A stretch of 64,000 bases of DNA, from the NCBI RefSeq assembly GCF_001723175.1, contig NC_064653.1:3472001-3536000 (forward strand), written 5' to 3'. The notes beneath the pieces were generated by a model. It had not been told where the DNA came from. It saw nothing but the letters and a program-made list of their open reading frames with translations, and ran no database searches. Numbering within the stretch: the stretch's first letter is position 1; each line of letters begins with the position of its first letter. The position numbers and the translations under genes were made by a program. The DNA is from Penicillium oxalicum (Eukaryota; Ascomycota; Eurotiomycetes; Eurotiales; Aspergillaceae). Shown piece by piece: positions 1 through 11,300 of the stretch.

Positions 1-1720
1 TTTGCCATGTCACATGGCGACCAAGTCTCCACTCGGACCAGAACGTTGATCAGGATCCAGCAAATAATTGATGATCTCTGTCACTTGGCCCCCTTCTCAG
101 ATCCACGCCTTTATCTTGGGGGCCGATCGAAGGGGACCCGGTTGAACCTCATGACTGGAGGCGATGCAGTTAAGTCTGGTACCAAGCAGGAGTAGAACTA
201 TCCCACCATCCCCTTGAAGGTTCTTCGCTGTCAGTGGTGGACTGGAATTATGCAATGAATCGATGTCTCCGACGCTCTTCTTGATTGGTGGGAGAATAGC
301 GCCAGTGTGACCTCTCGTCATAGCTACCGAGTAAGGCGACGACTCCTTCTCGAGCATTGAGCAAAGCTGGAGGCATGATTGATGGACAGTTGAATAAAAT
401 CCTCAAGAGATGCCAACTCCACGACGGGGTGATCAATAACTCCCATCGAGGGTAAAAAGAGAAAAGAGCACAAATCAATTCGAAAGGAGCACTCCGGACA
501 AGATTCAGGTCAAGAGAGCTTCGACCAGGTAAACCTGCCCTGTACGTACGAGTCTTGGACTTCGGGAGTCCATCGACCGTCGATGAATGGAGAATGACGT
601 GGGTTCGCCCCCGCTAGAGAGTCACATGCCGTCCCCCAACAAGGCACCGTCCAGTGGCATCCACTGTGGTACTGCCCTCACACCAAGAGTCTTGTATCAG
701 GCATGTACTCTTTCCCCATGTCCACACAGCCAAACTACCCACAAGGAACCTTTCTTATTGAGACCAATGCGGGTTTCCGCACAGGGGGAAATCGGTTCAC
801 ATTCAGGTCAAGAAGCTTCCACAAGTGGGAAGGTATGCCGATGGTCGTGGGCGGTGTCTCGCCCCCCCTGTGGTGGCTTCGAGGCTGGACCTACAGGCGG
901 CACCTCGCCATCGACGGGGCTTGTCCTCTTTGGGGTCGTCCTCGCCCCGGAATTCCTGCCTCCATCGGCGTTGAGGGGACTTTCACCCGCAGTTGAGTTG
1001 AACCCTTTGGGAAACCCGACTCCCGACCGATTTGTACGGAGACACACCCGAGAACTGTAGAAGATCCCCACGCAGACGTGATCTAAAAGACGACTCAAAC
1101 AGGATCCCATTCTCTGAATTGTGGGTGGGATCGTCACCTTCAATTCCTGCCGGCATATTTTCTTCACCGTGTCCACTACTTTTTCCACTACATCATTCTG
1201 CTCTCTCGCCGAGACGGGAATCTTCCGCCCCCAGTTGCTTCTCTTCTTCATCAACCTGGTCATCCCCCGACATCTCCTCCTCTCTTCCTCTCTTCTTCCG
1301 TCTTGTCCGCGGCCTCGTTTTGTCCACACGCTTCCCCACCACGTCCGCGCGCCTCCATTCCTCCGCCGGACTCTCCGCCCTCCCAAACCCCCCCCCGGAG
1401 AGAGAAAGCATCAGTCATCGGTCATTGTGATCTCGGTCATCTCTCATCCTCCTCTCCTCCTCATCTTTCCCATCACTCTCAAGTGACCGTCGGCAAACCC
1501 CCAACTCCTCCAGTTGCCTCTCCAGATCGTTGAGCGCAGAGAATCAGTGATCAGATCCTGAGACTCTTCATCTTCATCTCCCTTTTTTTTCTTCCCCCTT
1601 GTGTGAACACCACTTTCGGAGGGAGTCTCTGATTTTCCCGTCTCTAATCCTCTGCTCTTTTCCTCCCCCCTCTTTCTCTTCCATCACCAACCGGCGGCAA
1701 ACCCGTCCGATCATCACATC
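1..1720. other. Upstream region and long pyrimidine-rich leader of gut2
   Basis: No gene could be supported here. The short open frames on both strands match no family I recognise and do not join by plausible splice sites. From about 1130 to 1700 the plus strand is strongly pyrimidine-rich (CTCTTC, CCTCCTC tracts), which is typical of promoters and 5' leaders of highly expressed genes in filamentous fungi, and it runs straight into the gut2 start codon. Positions 1-1100 could contain the edge of a neighbouring gene, but nothing visible proves it. Confidence 0.5.
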
Positions 1721-4233
1721 ATGGCCGCTCGTCACTCACGAAAGCTTCTGCGACCGTTGCTCTACACGTCCGCGGCCGCAGCCGCCGGAGCGGGAGTGCT
1801 GTACATTTCCTACCGTCCACGCAACATTCCGGGCTTGGAGGCTCCCGCGGTGCCTCCGCCGGGGTATCATGAGGGCAAGCTGGTGCCTCCCAGCTTCCCA
1901 TCCATCAAGGGTCGCATCGATCAGATTAAGGACCTGAAGCGAAGCCAGACCGAGGAGCCCTACGACCTCTTGGTCATCGGTGGTGGTGCGACGGGTTCCG
2001 GAATTGCGCTGGACGCAGCCACCCGAGGCCTGCGGGTGGCGGTCGTGGAGCGCGATGATTTCAGCGCTGGTACGAGTAGTAAGAGTACCAAATTGGTCCA
2101 CGGTGGTGTCCGCTACCTCGAAAAGGCCTTTTGGGAATTGGACTACAACCAGTAAGTTTTTTTTTTTTTTCATTTTCATTTTATTTTCTTCTGTTTGCCT
2201 GCCCTTGAGGAGTCTCCTATCTTCTGTTCCTGTCCACTTTGGCTTGCGCTTGTACAGACTTGCGCAGAGGCGAACGTGGTGACTTGGAATTTCTAGTGTT
2301 CCGTGTCGGGCAATTTCTGACCGATGATGTCATCGCAGGTACGCGCTGGTCAAAGAGGCGCTGCGCGAGCGCAAGTACTTCCTCAACACCGCCCCGCATC
2401 TCTCCCAATGGCTGCCTATCATGGTGCCCGTGCAGAAGTGGTGGCAGATTCCGTACTTCTGGGGTGGGTGCAAGGCGTATGACCTTCTGGCTGGTTCCGA
2501 GGGCATTGAAAGCTCCTACTTCCTCACCAAGAGTAAGGCCATCGATGCCTTCCCCATGTTGAAGCGCGACGATGTGATCGGAGCTATGGTTTACTACGGT
2601 ACGTTTCTTTTTTTTTTTTTTGTTTCCAACTCCCTTGGTTGTGTGGGGAGCAATCTGGTTGGCAAATTGACCCGATCTAACGCTTCGCCGGGTCTGTAGA
2701 TGGTGCCCACAATGACTCGCGCATGAACGTCTCCCTGGCCATGACTGCCGCGCTCTACGGTAGTACCGTGGTCAACCACATGGAGGTCACCGGTCTGACC
2801 AAGGGAGAGGACGGTAAGCTGAATGGTGCCATCCTGCGGGATGTGATTCCCGGCAAGGACGGTGAGCAGGCCGAGGAGTTCAAGATCCGGGCCAAGGGTA
2901 TCATCAACGCGACCGGCCCCTTCACCGACTCCATCCGCAAGATGGATGATCCCAGCATCCAGGAGATTGTTGCCCCCAGCTCGGGTGTCCATATCATCCT
3001 GCCGGGTTACTTCAGCCCCTCCAACATGGGTTTGATCGACCCTTCCACCTCCGACGGCCGTGTCATCTTCTTCCTGCCCTGGCAGGGCAACACCATCGCC
3101 GGTACCACCGACGCCCCCACCGAAATTACCTACCAGCCCGAGCCGTCTGAGAAGGATATCCAGTGGATCCTGAACGAGATCCGCGGTTACTTTGCGCCCG
3201 ACATCACTGTGGACCGCAAGGACGTCCTGGCCGCCTGGTCCGGTATCCGCCCCCTGGTGCGTGATCCGGCCAAGAGCTCTTCGCAGGCTCTGGTCCGGAA
3301 CCACCTGATCAGCGTGTCTCCCTCGGGGCTGTTGACGTGCGCCGGTGGCAAGTGGACCACCTACCGTCAGATGGCCGAGGAGGCGGTGGACGAGGCGATC
3401 GAGGCTTTCCACCTGCAGCCTCGCGAGCTGCACAACATGCCCGACATCAGCGGTGCCGGTGGCAGTGGCCTGGTTGCCGATGGTGCCACTCTCGACGGCA
3501 GCTGCCAGACCCATCAGGTGCGCCTGATTGGTGCTCACGGATTCTCCCAGACGCTGTTCATCAACCTGATCCAGCACTTTGGTCTGGAGACCGATGTCGC
3601 TAAGCACCTGACCACCTCCTATGGTGACCGGGCCTGGCAGGTGGCCGCCTTGTCTTCCCCCACCAACACTCGTTACCCCGTCCGTGGCTGCCGCATCTCG
3701 GCGCTGTATCCCTTCGTCGATGGCGAGGTCCGCTATGCGGTTCGTCACGAGTATGCCCAGACTGCCGTCGACGTCATTGCTCGCCGAACCCGTCTGGCTT
3801 TCCTGAACGCCGAGGCTGCTCTGGAGGCGCTCCCGAACGTGATTGACCTCATGGCGGAGGAGCTGAACTGGTCCAACAAGCGCAAGGATCTTGAGTGGAA
3901 GGAGTCGGTCTCGTTCCTGTCCTCTATGGGTCTTCCCAAGAGCCTGTTGACCTTGACCCGTCAGGAGGTCCAGAGCGGTCGGGTGAAGGAGCTTGACAGT
4001 GAGGAGCGCAAGCACTTTGCTCGTACTGGTAAGTCAATCCCTGATCGTGACCCCTGAACCCTGAAGAAACGTTCCCTGAAGAAACGTTCACCCCTGCCCC
4101 CGGGACTGCTTTGGTGACACAGGTTTGCTGACTTTTGTTTTGGATAGATCCCCCCGCGGACATTCTCAAGGGCGACGCCAAGAACCCCAATGCCGATCCC
4201 TTGATCTCCAAGGACTCTCCGGCTAACAAGTAG
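1721..4233 (+). CDS. gut2: Mitochondrial FAD-dependent glycerol-3-phosphate dehydrogenase
   Basis: This enzyme oxidises sn-glycerol 3-phosphate to dihydroxyacetone phosphate at the inner mitochondrial membrane and passes electrons to ubiquinone; it serves glycerol use and the glycerol-phosphate shuttle. Four exons are read: 1721-2151, 2339-2598, 2700-4028 and 4148-4233, all GT-AG, giving 701 residues, close to fungal Gut2 (about 650-700). The N-terminus is basic ([10 protein letters not shown]) and followed by an alanine-rich hydrophobic stretch at about 17-30, as expected for a matrix-targeting and inner-membrane anchor. The dinucleotide-binding motif [10 protein letters not shown] lies at about 85-94, followed by the family motifs [11 protein letters not shown] and [10 protein letters not shown]. 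The WSGIRPLV region and a C-terminal helical domain are present. The start is the first in-frame ATG and has a purine at -3. The short last exon codes a polar tail ending SPANK. Identification is secure. Confidence 0.95.
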
Positions 4234-6867
4234 ATCTTGGGGGATTTTGTGTGTCTCTTTTCCTTTCCTTTTCTTTTTTTTCTAAAACGGGGATTCAAGC
4301 GGTATGATGGGGTTGTATACATAGAGCGGGTTCTGTACAAATAGAAAGTTTTTAATATGCCACGACTCGAGTTCTTGGATCTTTATGAAGTGGTATCTTT
4401 GACCCTTTGAATCCGTAGATCAATAATCCACAGACATGCCATTGCTCGCTATGCCTATCACTCTCCCGCCTGTAGCTTGTCACTTTCCAGATGAAAAGTG
4501 AACAAAAAACCCCGGCGTAAGGAATCTCATGCAACCGACGTACATACGGTATACATCTTGTCCCGATACTGCAGCATTCCAGCTAAATTCAACATCCATC
4601 TAATAAACCTTTCATTCTCCCTTTCCTCTCTTCCAGACACCATAGCATACACAAAGTTGGTCGCCACTTGTACTCTTTCATTGTGCCTGCGTCGTCGGAT
4701 ACAATTTGCGTAGTCCTGGCTGGGGTACCGAGCTACTCATTTGATAGCGGTATGATAGTGATCCAGCGAGATAAAAGAAAAATAAAAATAAAACTCATGA
4801 GAATGAGGTCATTTCACCTTTAAATCAAGACTACTTTACCATACTTCTCCAGCGCTGTTTTACTTTCCTTCGTTTCTCTAGTCTGAAGTTCTTCTTTGTC
4901 TCCCCGGTTTCTCTATTACACTGCGAATTCCCAAAGCATTTTCCTGCCCTAGTCGTATCCTCCGGTCCTTTATGTTTAGATGTGTATTCTCACGTCAATT
5001 GTCGATCGCAGGCGTACAATGATCAAGATATAATAGGTATATATACATGATGCAAGCTGTGTACCTACACCATCGAGAACTCAAACTCAGCAGATAGACG
5101 CACCTCAGAGATCTCCTTATAAACAGTCCATGTCTGCCGCCACCCGGATATACCCTACCTAGTCTACGGGCTCTTTTATGGGCTTGGTATCTGATCCTGG
5201 TATAACACTATACTTGAAGAATTTTGTTTGTGAAGGGGATGTTATTTCGAGCGGTATTTTCATGGACATGGACTGTGCTCCAAGCACTAATTAGAATAAT
5301 GATTGATTCTTGTTTCTCTCTTTTGTTCTCCTTCAAAGGAAGAGATGTTCTATTTTATACTAGGGGTTCCTTTATTTGGGAGTTTTTATATGAAAAGGGT
5401 TTACTTGACAGCTTGGAAATTGGAAGCTGACTATTAACTTGGCTAATAGTGGAATAAGTGGGGATCGTTATTGATCGGTGCATTAGATTATGCTATTAGC
5501 ACTTTCTGTTTCCAGGTGGCTTCCAATTACAATAAAAAGATCAGTAGAAATGTCATATATTTGGCCGTCTGCAAATGTATTACTGTTAATGCCGAAACGG
5601 GAGATTCACATAGAGGGGGGTGAAGGGCTAGTAAGAGTTTTGAATATAGCTACAATGATGATTATTGAGGATTGAAAAGTTTCATTGTGTATAAGATGCT
5701 TACCTGACGTGGAAGTCCTTAGTCAATCACAAAGTGTAATTCTTCTCATCGATATCCCATATGAGCAAGGCTGCCATATGAATCTGCTTTGCTCATTGAA
5801 TTGTGATGCTCACGTTCTGACGAGGTCAGTTGAAGCTTCAGAGAGGTGCGAACCCGTTATTTCGCGAGTGGATGATATTGAAAAGTGATTCATAATGGAG
5901 GTTGTGATCAGTCTTCGTCTGTCCAAAATCTCTGCAGAGAATCGCTGCTTCTGGGAGGTTTGAATGCGCATATACTAGGTTCTGTCTTGGAAAAAAAGGG
6001 GTACGCTGAACCAATAGTTTGCTTAGATCCAAAGATGCGCAGACTGTAGAAGATATCAGAACTGTGCTGAGCTTTGCGTAAAGTGTCCGGCCTCAAAGAA
6101 GAGCAAGTTACTGTTCTCAAAATCGCAGCCTAGATGTTGAATACCTGGCGCTGAGTGCGGGTCATTCAGACCATGGAGCAGATACATTCAGACTCTGCTA
6201 GGATATGACTTCGCGTAACGTGCCTGAACCCTAGAAGAGTGATTCCTAGTCTTAGCATCGTAGCCTAGATGTTGAGTGATCGGGATTGAGCCAACGAAGC
6301 AAATGAAAAGGACAGAATAAATCCGGACTCTGACGGCCATTTGACTTCGCGTAACATGTCTAGCCCTAAAGAGCGAATGCTGGTCTCAGCATCGTAGCCT
6401 AGATACTCTAAAACCGGCGCTGAAGCTTGAGCGACGCAGACTTATGGACGAGAGGCATCCGGATTCTGATGGACTCGGAGTTCGCGAAACATGCCCGGGT
6501 CTGAAGAAGAAGCGTTTGCTTTTACTCGACGTCGAAGCCTAGATGCTCCATACTCAGCGCTGAGTCAAGACCTAGTGGTACGCCAACATTATAAAATCTC
6601 TCCTTTCGAGAGAATCCCACCTTTCTTTTCTTTCCTCCCTCACAGATCTTCTCCACAGATTTTGCTCTGCTTCCTTGGCTGCTCGTTGCGCCCCTGCCGC
6701 GTCTTCTTTGCTCTTCCTCGCCGCTGGATGCACCTGTTGCATTTAGCCTCACGTCACTTGTCCGTTCCTTCGCCCTCTGCCTCACGTCACCTTCCCGTTA
6801 CCTTTCCGAGGCCTCTCAACCTCTCAACCTCTCACCTTCACGTCGGCTTCACGTCGAGTTCGAGGTC
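4234..6867. other. AT-richer spacer between gut2 and the membrane protein gene
   Basis: This stretch of about 2.6 kb carries the 3' flank of gut2, then AT-richer sequence without a convincing gene. The open frames are short, lack recognisable motifs and do not splice together. Its last part contains the diverged tandem repeat annotated separately (about 6040-6570) and a pyrimidine-rich leader (about 6600-6860) before the next start codon. Confidence 0.5.
6040..6570. repeat. Diverged tandem repeat, period about 134-140 bp, about four units
   Basis: The word GCCTAGAT recurs at 6128, 6263, 6397 and 6537, spaced 135, 134 and 140 bp. A second word of the form TTGCGT/TCGCGTAAC/TCGCGAAAC recurs at 6074, 6211, 6347 and 6482, spaced 137, 136 and 135 bp. 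Between them other shared words appear in the same order, such as CATTCAGACTCTG, TCCGGACTCTGA and CCGGATTCTGATG. The units therefore form an old, substituted tandem array of four copies, the last truncated. It ends about 300 bp before the ATG at 6868, in the promoter region of that gene. The units carry different substitutions, with no obvious C-to-T bias, so they do not look simply RIP-mutated. Confidence 0.8.
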
Positions 6868-8367
6868 ATGGCCAAGGGTTCACGTGGCCACAAGCACAAG
6901 GGCAAGGGCAAGGCCCAGGGCATGGCGGCTTCCAACAGCGCCATGCCCACCCCACCCCAGGGAGATCCGGTCCCTCCCAGTTCTGAGACCGAAAGTCCCG
7001 GCGAGATGCCGGTCCCACTGGCCGTCGTGCAACTCATCATCCATCTGGTGATGATGATGTTCACCATGGCGGCCTTTGCCCAGATGATGGCCGTTCTTGT
7101 TCCGTGCCAGTACCCTGGTCTGGCTTGTAGCACCGCCTGCTACCACTTCGGCTGCGGTTGCTCTCTGCTCGGTCCTGCCTTGGTTCTGTTTGTCCTGTTC
7201 GCTTGGAGTCTACGCCACGGACCCCGGGGCCTCTCCTTCTTCTCCCAGTTTGCTGTTTGGAGCTTTCTGTGGGGTTTGCGGGATGTCCTGTTCAGCAATG
7301 CCTGGGCAATGCGGTCTCGCGAAGCACAGGTCAGACCCCTCGGCCAGGCCTCTCTCGGTGCTGGTGATGGATCGTCCAGCCCAGGTGAATACGTCTGGCT
7401 GTATGTGGCTTGGTTGTTGCTGGTGTGTGCCTCAGGGATGGCGTATCTCAGAGTATTCTTGGAGTCAATGACCTGGAGCGGGGTCTATCGAGCTCTCAGA
7501 TCACTGTTGATGTATACGTCCATTCTGTGGGCAGCAACAGTGATAGTCAGGTGCACGTGTGGTCATTTGTCCGAGCCCGGGCCAGGATCAACATATTCGG
7601 CCGAAGCTGGACCATCGTCACCTCTGCCACCCTCTTCAGTGTTTCCCTGGAGGACCATCCGGTTGTGGATTGGAAACGCCTGCGTATGTACTCCCTCACA
7701 ATTCATGCTTGTTTTGATTCTTCACACTTGCTACAAGTGAGAGACAGGATACTGACTGAGCACGTGTGGACATCTATAGTCAATGGCTGCGGGCATCATC
7801 ACCTCCTTCCACATCGGAAGACTCATTCGCCTCTTCTTTCCCCGCCGCATCCAACGACTCTTCAACCAGGAATCATTCCTTCGAAGTGTCTGGCTCCTCG
7901 TCTGTGCAGTGGCTGGTCCAATCTGGTGGATCCTGAACGAGAGCGTTCCAGGGCTGAGGGACCTGCTTGAGATTCTGGTTCGTTTGATCGCAGCTTGATT
8001 CCATTTTCGTCGCAACTCTAAGCCCTGCTATGACAACTATGTTTACACCCTGTCTCCTTGGACACTTTTACTAACATATCATCATCAAACCCTGCAGACT
8101 CCCATCATCACCAACTGGCTCAACCGAGGATGGCCCCGAAGGTTCTGGCTCGCCATCATTCGACAACGCGACGCTTTACCGCACCATGACTTTATCATTC
8201 TGCAGATTACGATGTTCATGTGTCTTGCTGTTGGAATCATTGTGAGTTTTTCCTTTCTGTTCTTTTTTTCCACATGTTGCTCTCTCCTGGTTCTAGAGAA
8301 CATTGGGCTATTCATACTGGGCCTTGCCATCTTGAATCAAGTGCTAACTCTCTACCTCTCTACCTGA
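6868..8367 (+). CDS. Multi-spanning membrane protein of unknown function
   Basis: I do not recognise this family. The model has exons 6868-7683, 7780-7977 and 8098-8367, about 427 residues; the second intron has a CTAAC branch site about 25 bp before its acceptor, but its donor is the weak GTTCGT. The first 45 residues are basic and then proline- and serine-rich (GHKHKGKGKAQ at 8-18). Hydrophobic stretches suggest membrane segments at about 51-78, 98-115, 123-142, 175-197 and 212-228, another in exon 2 (WLLVCAVAGPIWWIL) and one or two in exon 3. A cysteine-rich loop lies at about 80-98. The last exon stays open through a possible 55 bp GTGAGT...CTAG intron at about 8241-8295. Splicing it gives a shorter end (stop at 8335), while reading through gives a further hydrophobic segment (stop at 8367). 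The gene is probably real; the 3' structure is uncertain. Confidence 0.55.
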
Positions 8368-11300
8368 TCATGAAGGCACTGATTGGTGTTTTCTCATCAC
8401 TCAACACACTCTACTGGGAGCTGTCCAGACTGTATGACTGATTGTGATGAAGAACAACCATGCTTTTTCTTTTCAGCGGATGACCACTACCCTTTGTGAA
8501 GATGGAAACTGGTCTGGATGGGGTTCTTGAGAGGAGGGTCTTGGCTCATTGCTACAAGGATCAGCGATGGAGTTTTGGTGCTTTTTCTTTTCTACCATTT
8601 TATGATTCTGATGATTTTATGAGGTGGTGCATTATTATACCCAGGAGTTTTGGTTCTTTTATTTTTTTTTTTCACTACCGTCAGCGATGGTGTTATGGTG
8701 TTCCTCTCTAGACCTTGAGATCTTAAAACCTTACGGATGCCATTGTCTCTTTTTTTCCTCTTTTATAATTTTCATCATCTACTATAGATTCTTTTTTTCT
8801 TTGAAATAGCAGGGACAGAAAGGTTTTGCTCAAGCTCTGGAGTCTCCGCCTGTAGACTCTAAGACTAAACCACAATGCCAGGTAATGGTAATTCGACGCC
8901 GAAAAGGGCAAATACATATCATCCCCCCCTTTGTTGCAGAGAGTGATAGGCCATTTACATATAAGTATGTTCTAGAAATATACAAATGAACAAGTTCAGA
9001 CCTACATTCAAGCATCATTGATTAGTATCCCTCTTAAAGATGTATGAAGAAGACTAGTAGGGCTAGGTTAATTGTGTTTTTAAGGGGGGCTGGGCTGGCT
9101 GCTTAAATACGATCTCGTTATCACGTGGTTCACCCGTCGTTCTTATTCTCTATACAGGCAGTTCCTCACACTCTTACATCCAGATCTCTTTCCGGTGTTC
9201 CTTTGACAGTCCTATTAAATCCCTGAATTCATTTTTGCATCTTGCAGGAAACTTATGGCCGCACTTTGTTAAACTTCTTTGCGTTAGAGTCACGGGATTA
9301 CAGATATTGCTTCTCTTCTCGGTCTTGACAAACCACTAGACATAGTGGATAGGAGAATCGAACTCAATACAGTATTTCCGGCTTTCCACCTTGTGATTAG
9401 GAAATAAGTGGGCCTTTTCTATCTTTACTAGCACATTTGTCTATGTACATTGCCATTTAAAGTGAAAGAGCAAAGAGTAAGAGAGAAGATGGGGAATCAT
9501 TTAAGTGTGTCAATCAGAAAGAATAAATACCTCTTTAGAGCGAAGCCCCGCAAGTGAATAAATAAAAGATGATGAAAATCAAAAACTGCCTGAGGGTCTG
9601 AAATTTCTCCCTCTATTCTTGATTTCCACGCTTGCTCTTACACTTGCTCCTTTTACATGTCCTTTCTACTCTATACAGCCAAATCCCCCTACTGTTGACA
9701 TTTGAATAAACGAGGGCTTGCCACGACTTATCTCCAAATCAGGCTACCTAACTACAGCCACAGGGTAGATACGGTACACCAAGATTTGATCTGTTTTGGC
9801 TCAGTGCCCCATTTTCTTTTCGACAATACCTACAACTGGGCTTCACACTATCTTTTCTGTATACAGTAGCCGCCATTGTAAATGTTGTCACGTGATATAA
9901 GACCAAAAAGTAGTTCAACTGTCAACTACACGTGCATCCCAAGCGAGTAATGAACATTGTACCACTCTATCCAGACTCAAGGAGTTGTGTTTGGCTAAGG
10001 CACTCTGGGACTTCTAGTCTCTCCCCCTCTTGTGGTAGGTCAAACTAGATGACCCTAATCTCATCCATTTGCCCAGGTGTACAGTATCATAAGCGCTCGT
10101 TGGCCTGCTTGAGGCACAATCGACTACACACCCATGTTGGTACTATGATGATCAGGCACTAGTATACTGCTGGGCAGTATTGGCGAAGCTGACCAGTCAG
10201 GCATCTCATCTACGCACTTTACATACATCACAATAGAGCCAGTAGTACAGAGCAAGTGCTATATGACCGCAAGCTTATTACCACCAATTATAGTGTCCAT
10301 GAACATTCCAAGGTGAAAAAGTATTCGGAGAATACATCGGGCTTGTAGCGCGAGCACGTGCGCAAATCTCTCCAATCAGCCGGCGGCCTCCATACCAACT
10401 TGAAAAGCCCTAAACGTCGATTTGCAGAATATGTCGCCAACCACGCGCTAGCAATCGCTTACCTACCCTGTCACGTCGAACTTAACAAGTAAGCGTCCAT
10501 CCGAGAAGAAAAAAAAAGTCTCACACACTACTCCCGAAAAGCCAAAATCTGTTCTCAATCCCAACAAGTAAATACCGGAGTCGCCTCGTTGATAACTGCA
10601 GGTGACTCGGTCGGGGAGAAAAGAAGAAGCAAAAGGAAAAGAAAAAGAAACGCCCTGACCCTGATTTCCTAATGACAGACACGCTAGGTTCATTTTTGCC
10701 TAAGCGACCGTTTATGCCTGTGCGTTTTGGATGAGATCAAATGCTCGGCATTGGTCGGTGACATCAACGGGAGTGGACTACACTCAGGCGGGGCTATCTA
10801 ATATTAAACGGTGGAATCCCTGATTTGCACATATACTGCTCCAGTGCTAGCCACATTTTGTCGATCCATGTCCGGTGGAAATTGCCGGTACCCAAAGACC
10901 CGGAAAGGAATTCCATAGTTCGGCTCACGTGTACAATCAAAAGTACCTCGGGAGCAAGAGATGCTGCAGATGGAAAAGACCTACCTACCTAGTAGTGTCA
11001 CTCGTTTCCAGGTGCTATCTATGGATATAAAGGGACTAGTTCAGGAATCTACTTGATACACATCGAACCAAGTTACGGATTTGACCGCTTTATAGTAGAC
11101 ATACCGCTCTTGTCGTCCGGAGGGTTCCCTGTACCTTATGGACTGTGAGTGACTTTATCCTGTCGGCGATATCCGAGAGGCGTAGACGCCCAAAGCGAGC
11201 CACGGAGACACTAAGAAAGTCTCGTGAGCCCCAGCATTTTAACATCGAGGCGACACAGACAATCAAGGGTATTGATATCCCTTGAAAGTTTCCCACAGAA

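Noticed and set aside
808..1386. 192-codon minus-strand frame upstream of gut2
   Set aside because: Basic low-complexity product from the complement of the pyrimidine-rich leader, with no recognisable domain.
2594..4015. 473-codon minus-strand open frame inside gut2
   Set aside because: It lies opposite the main gut2 exon and is a composition shadow of that gene; no domain is recognisable.
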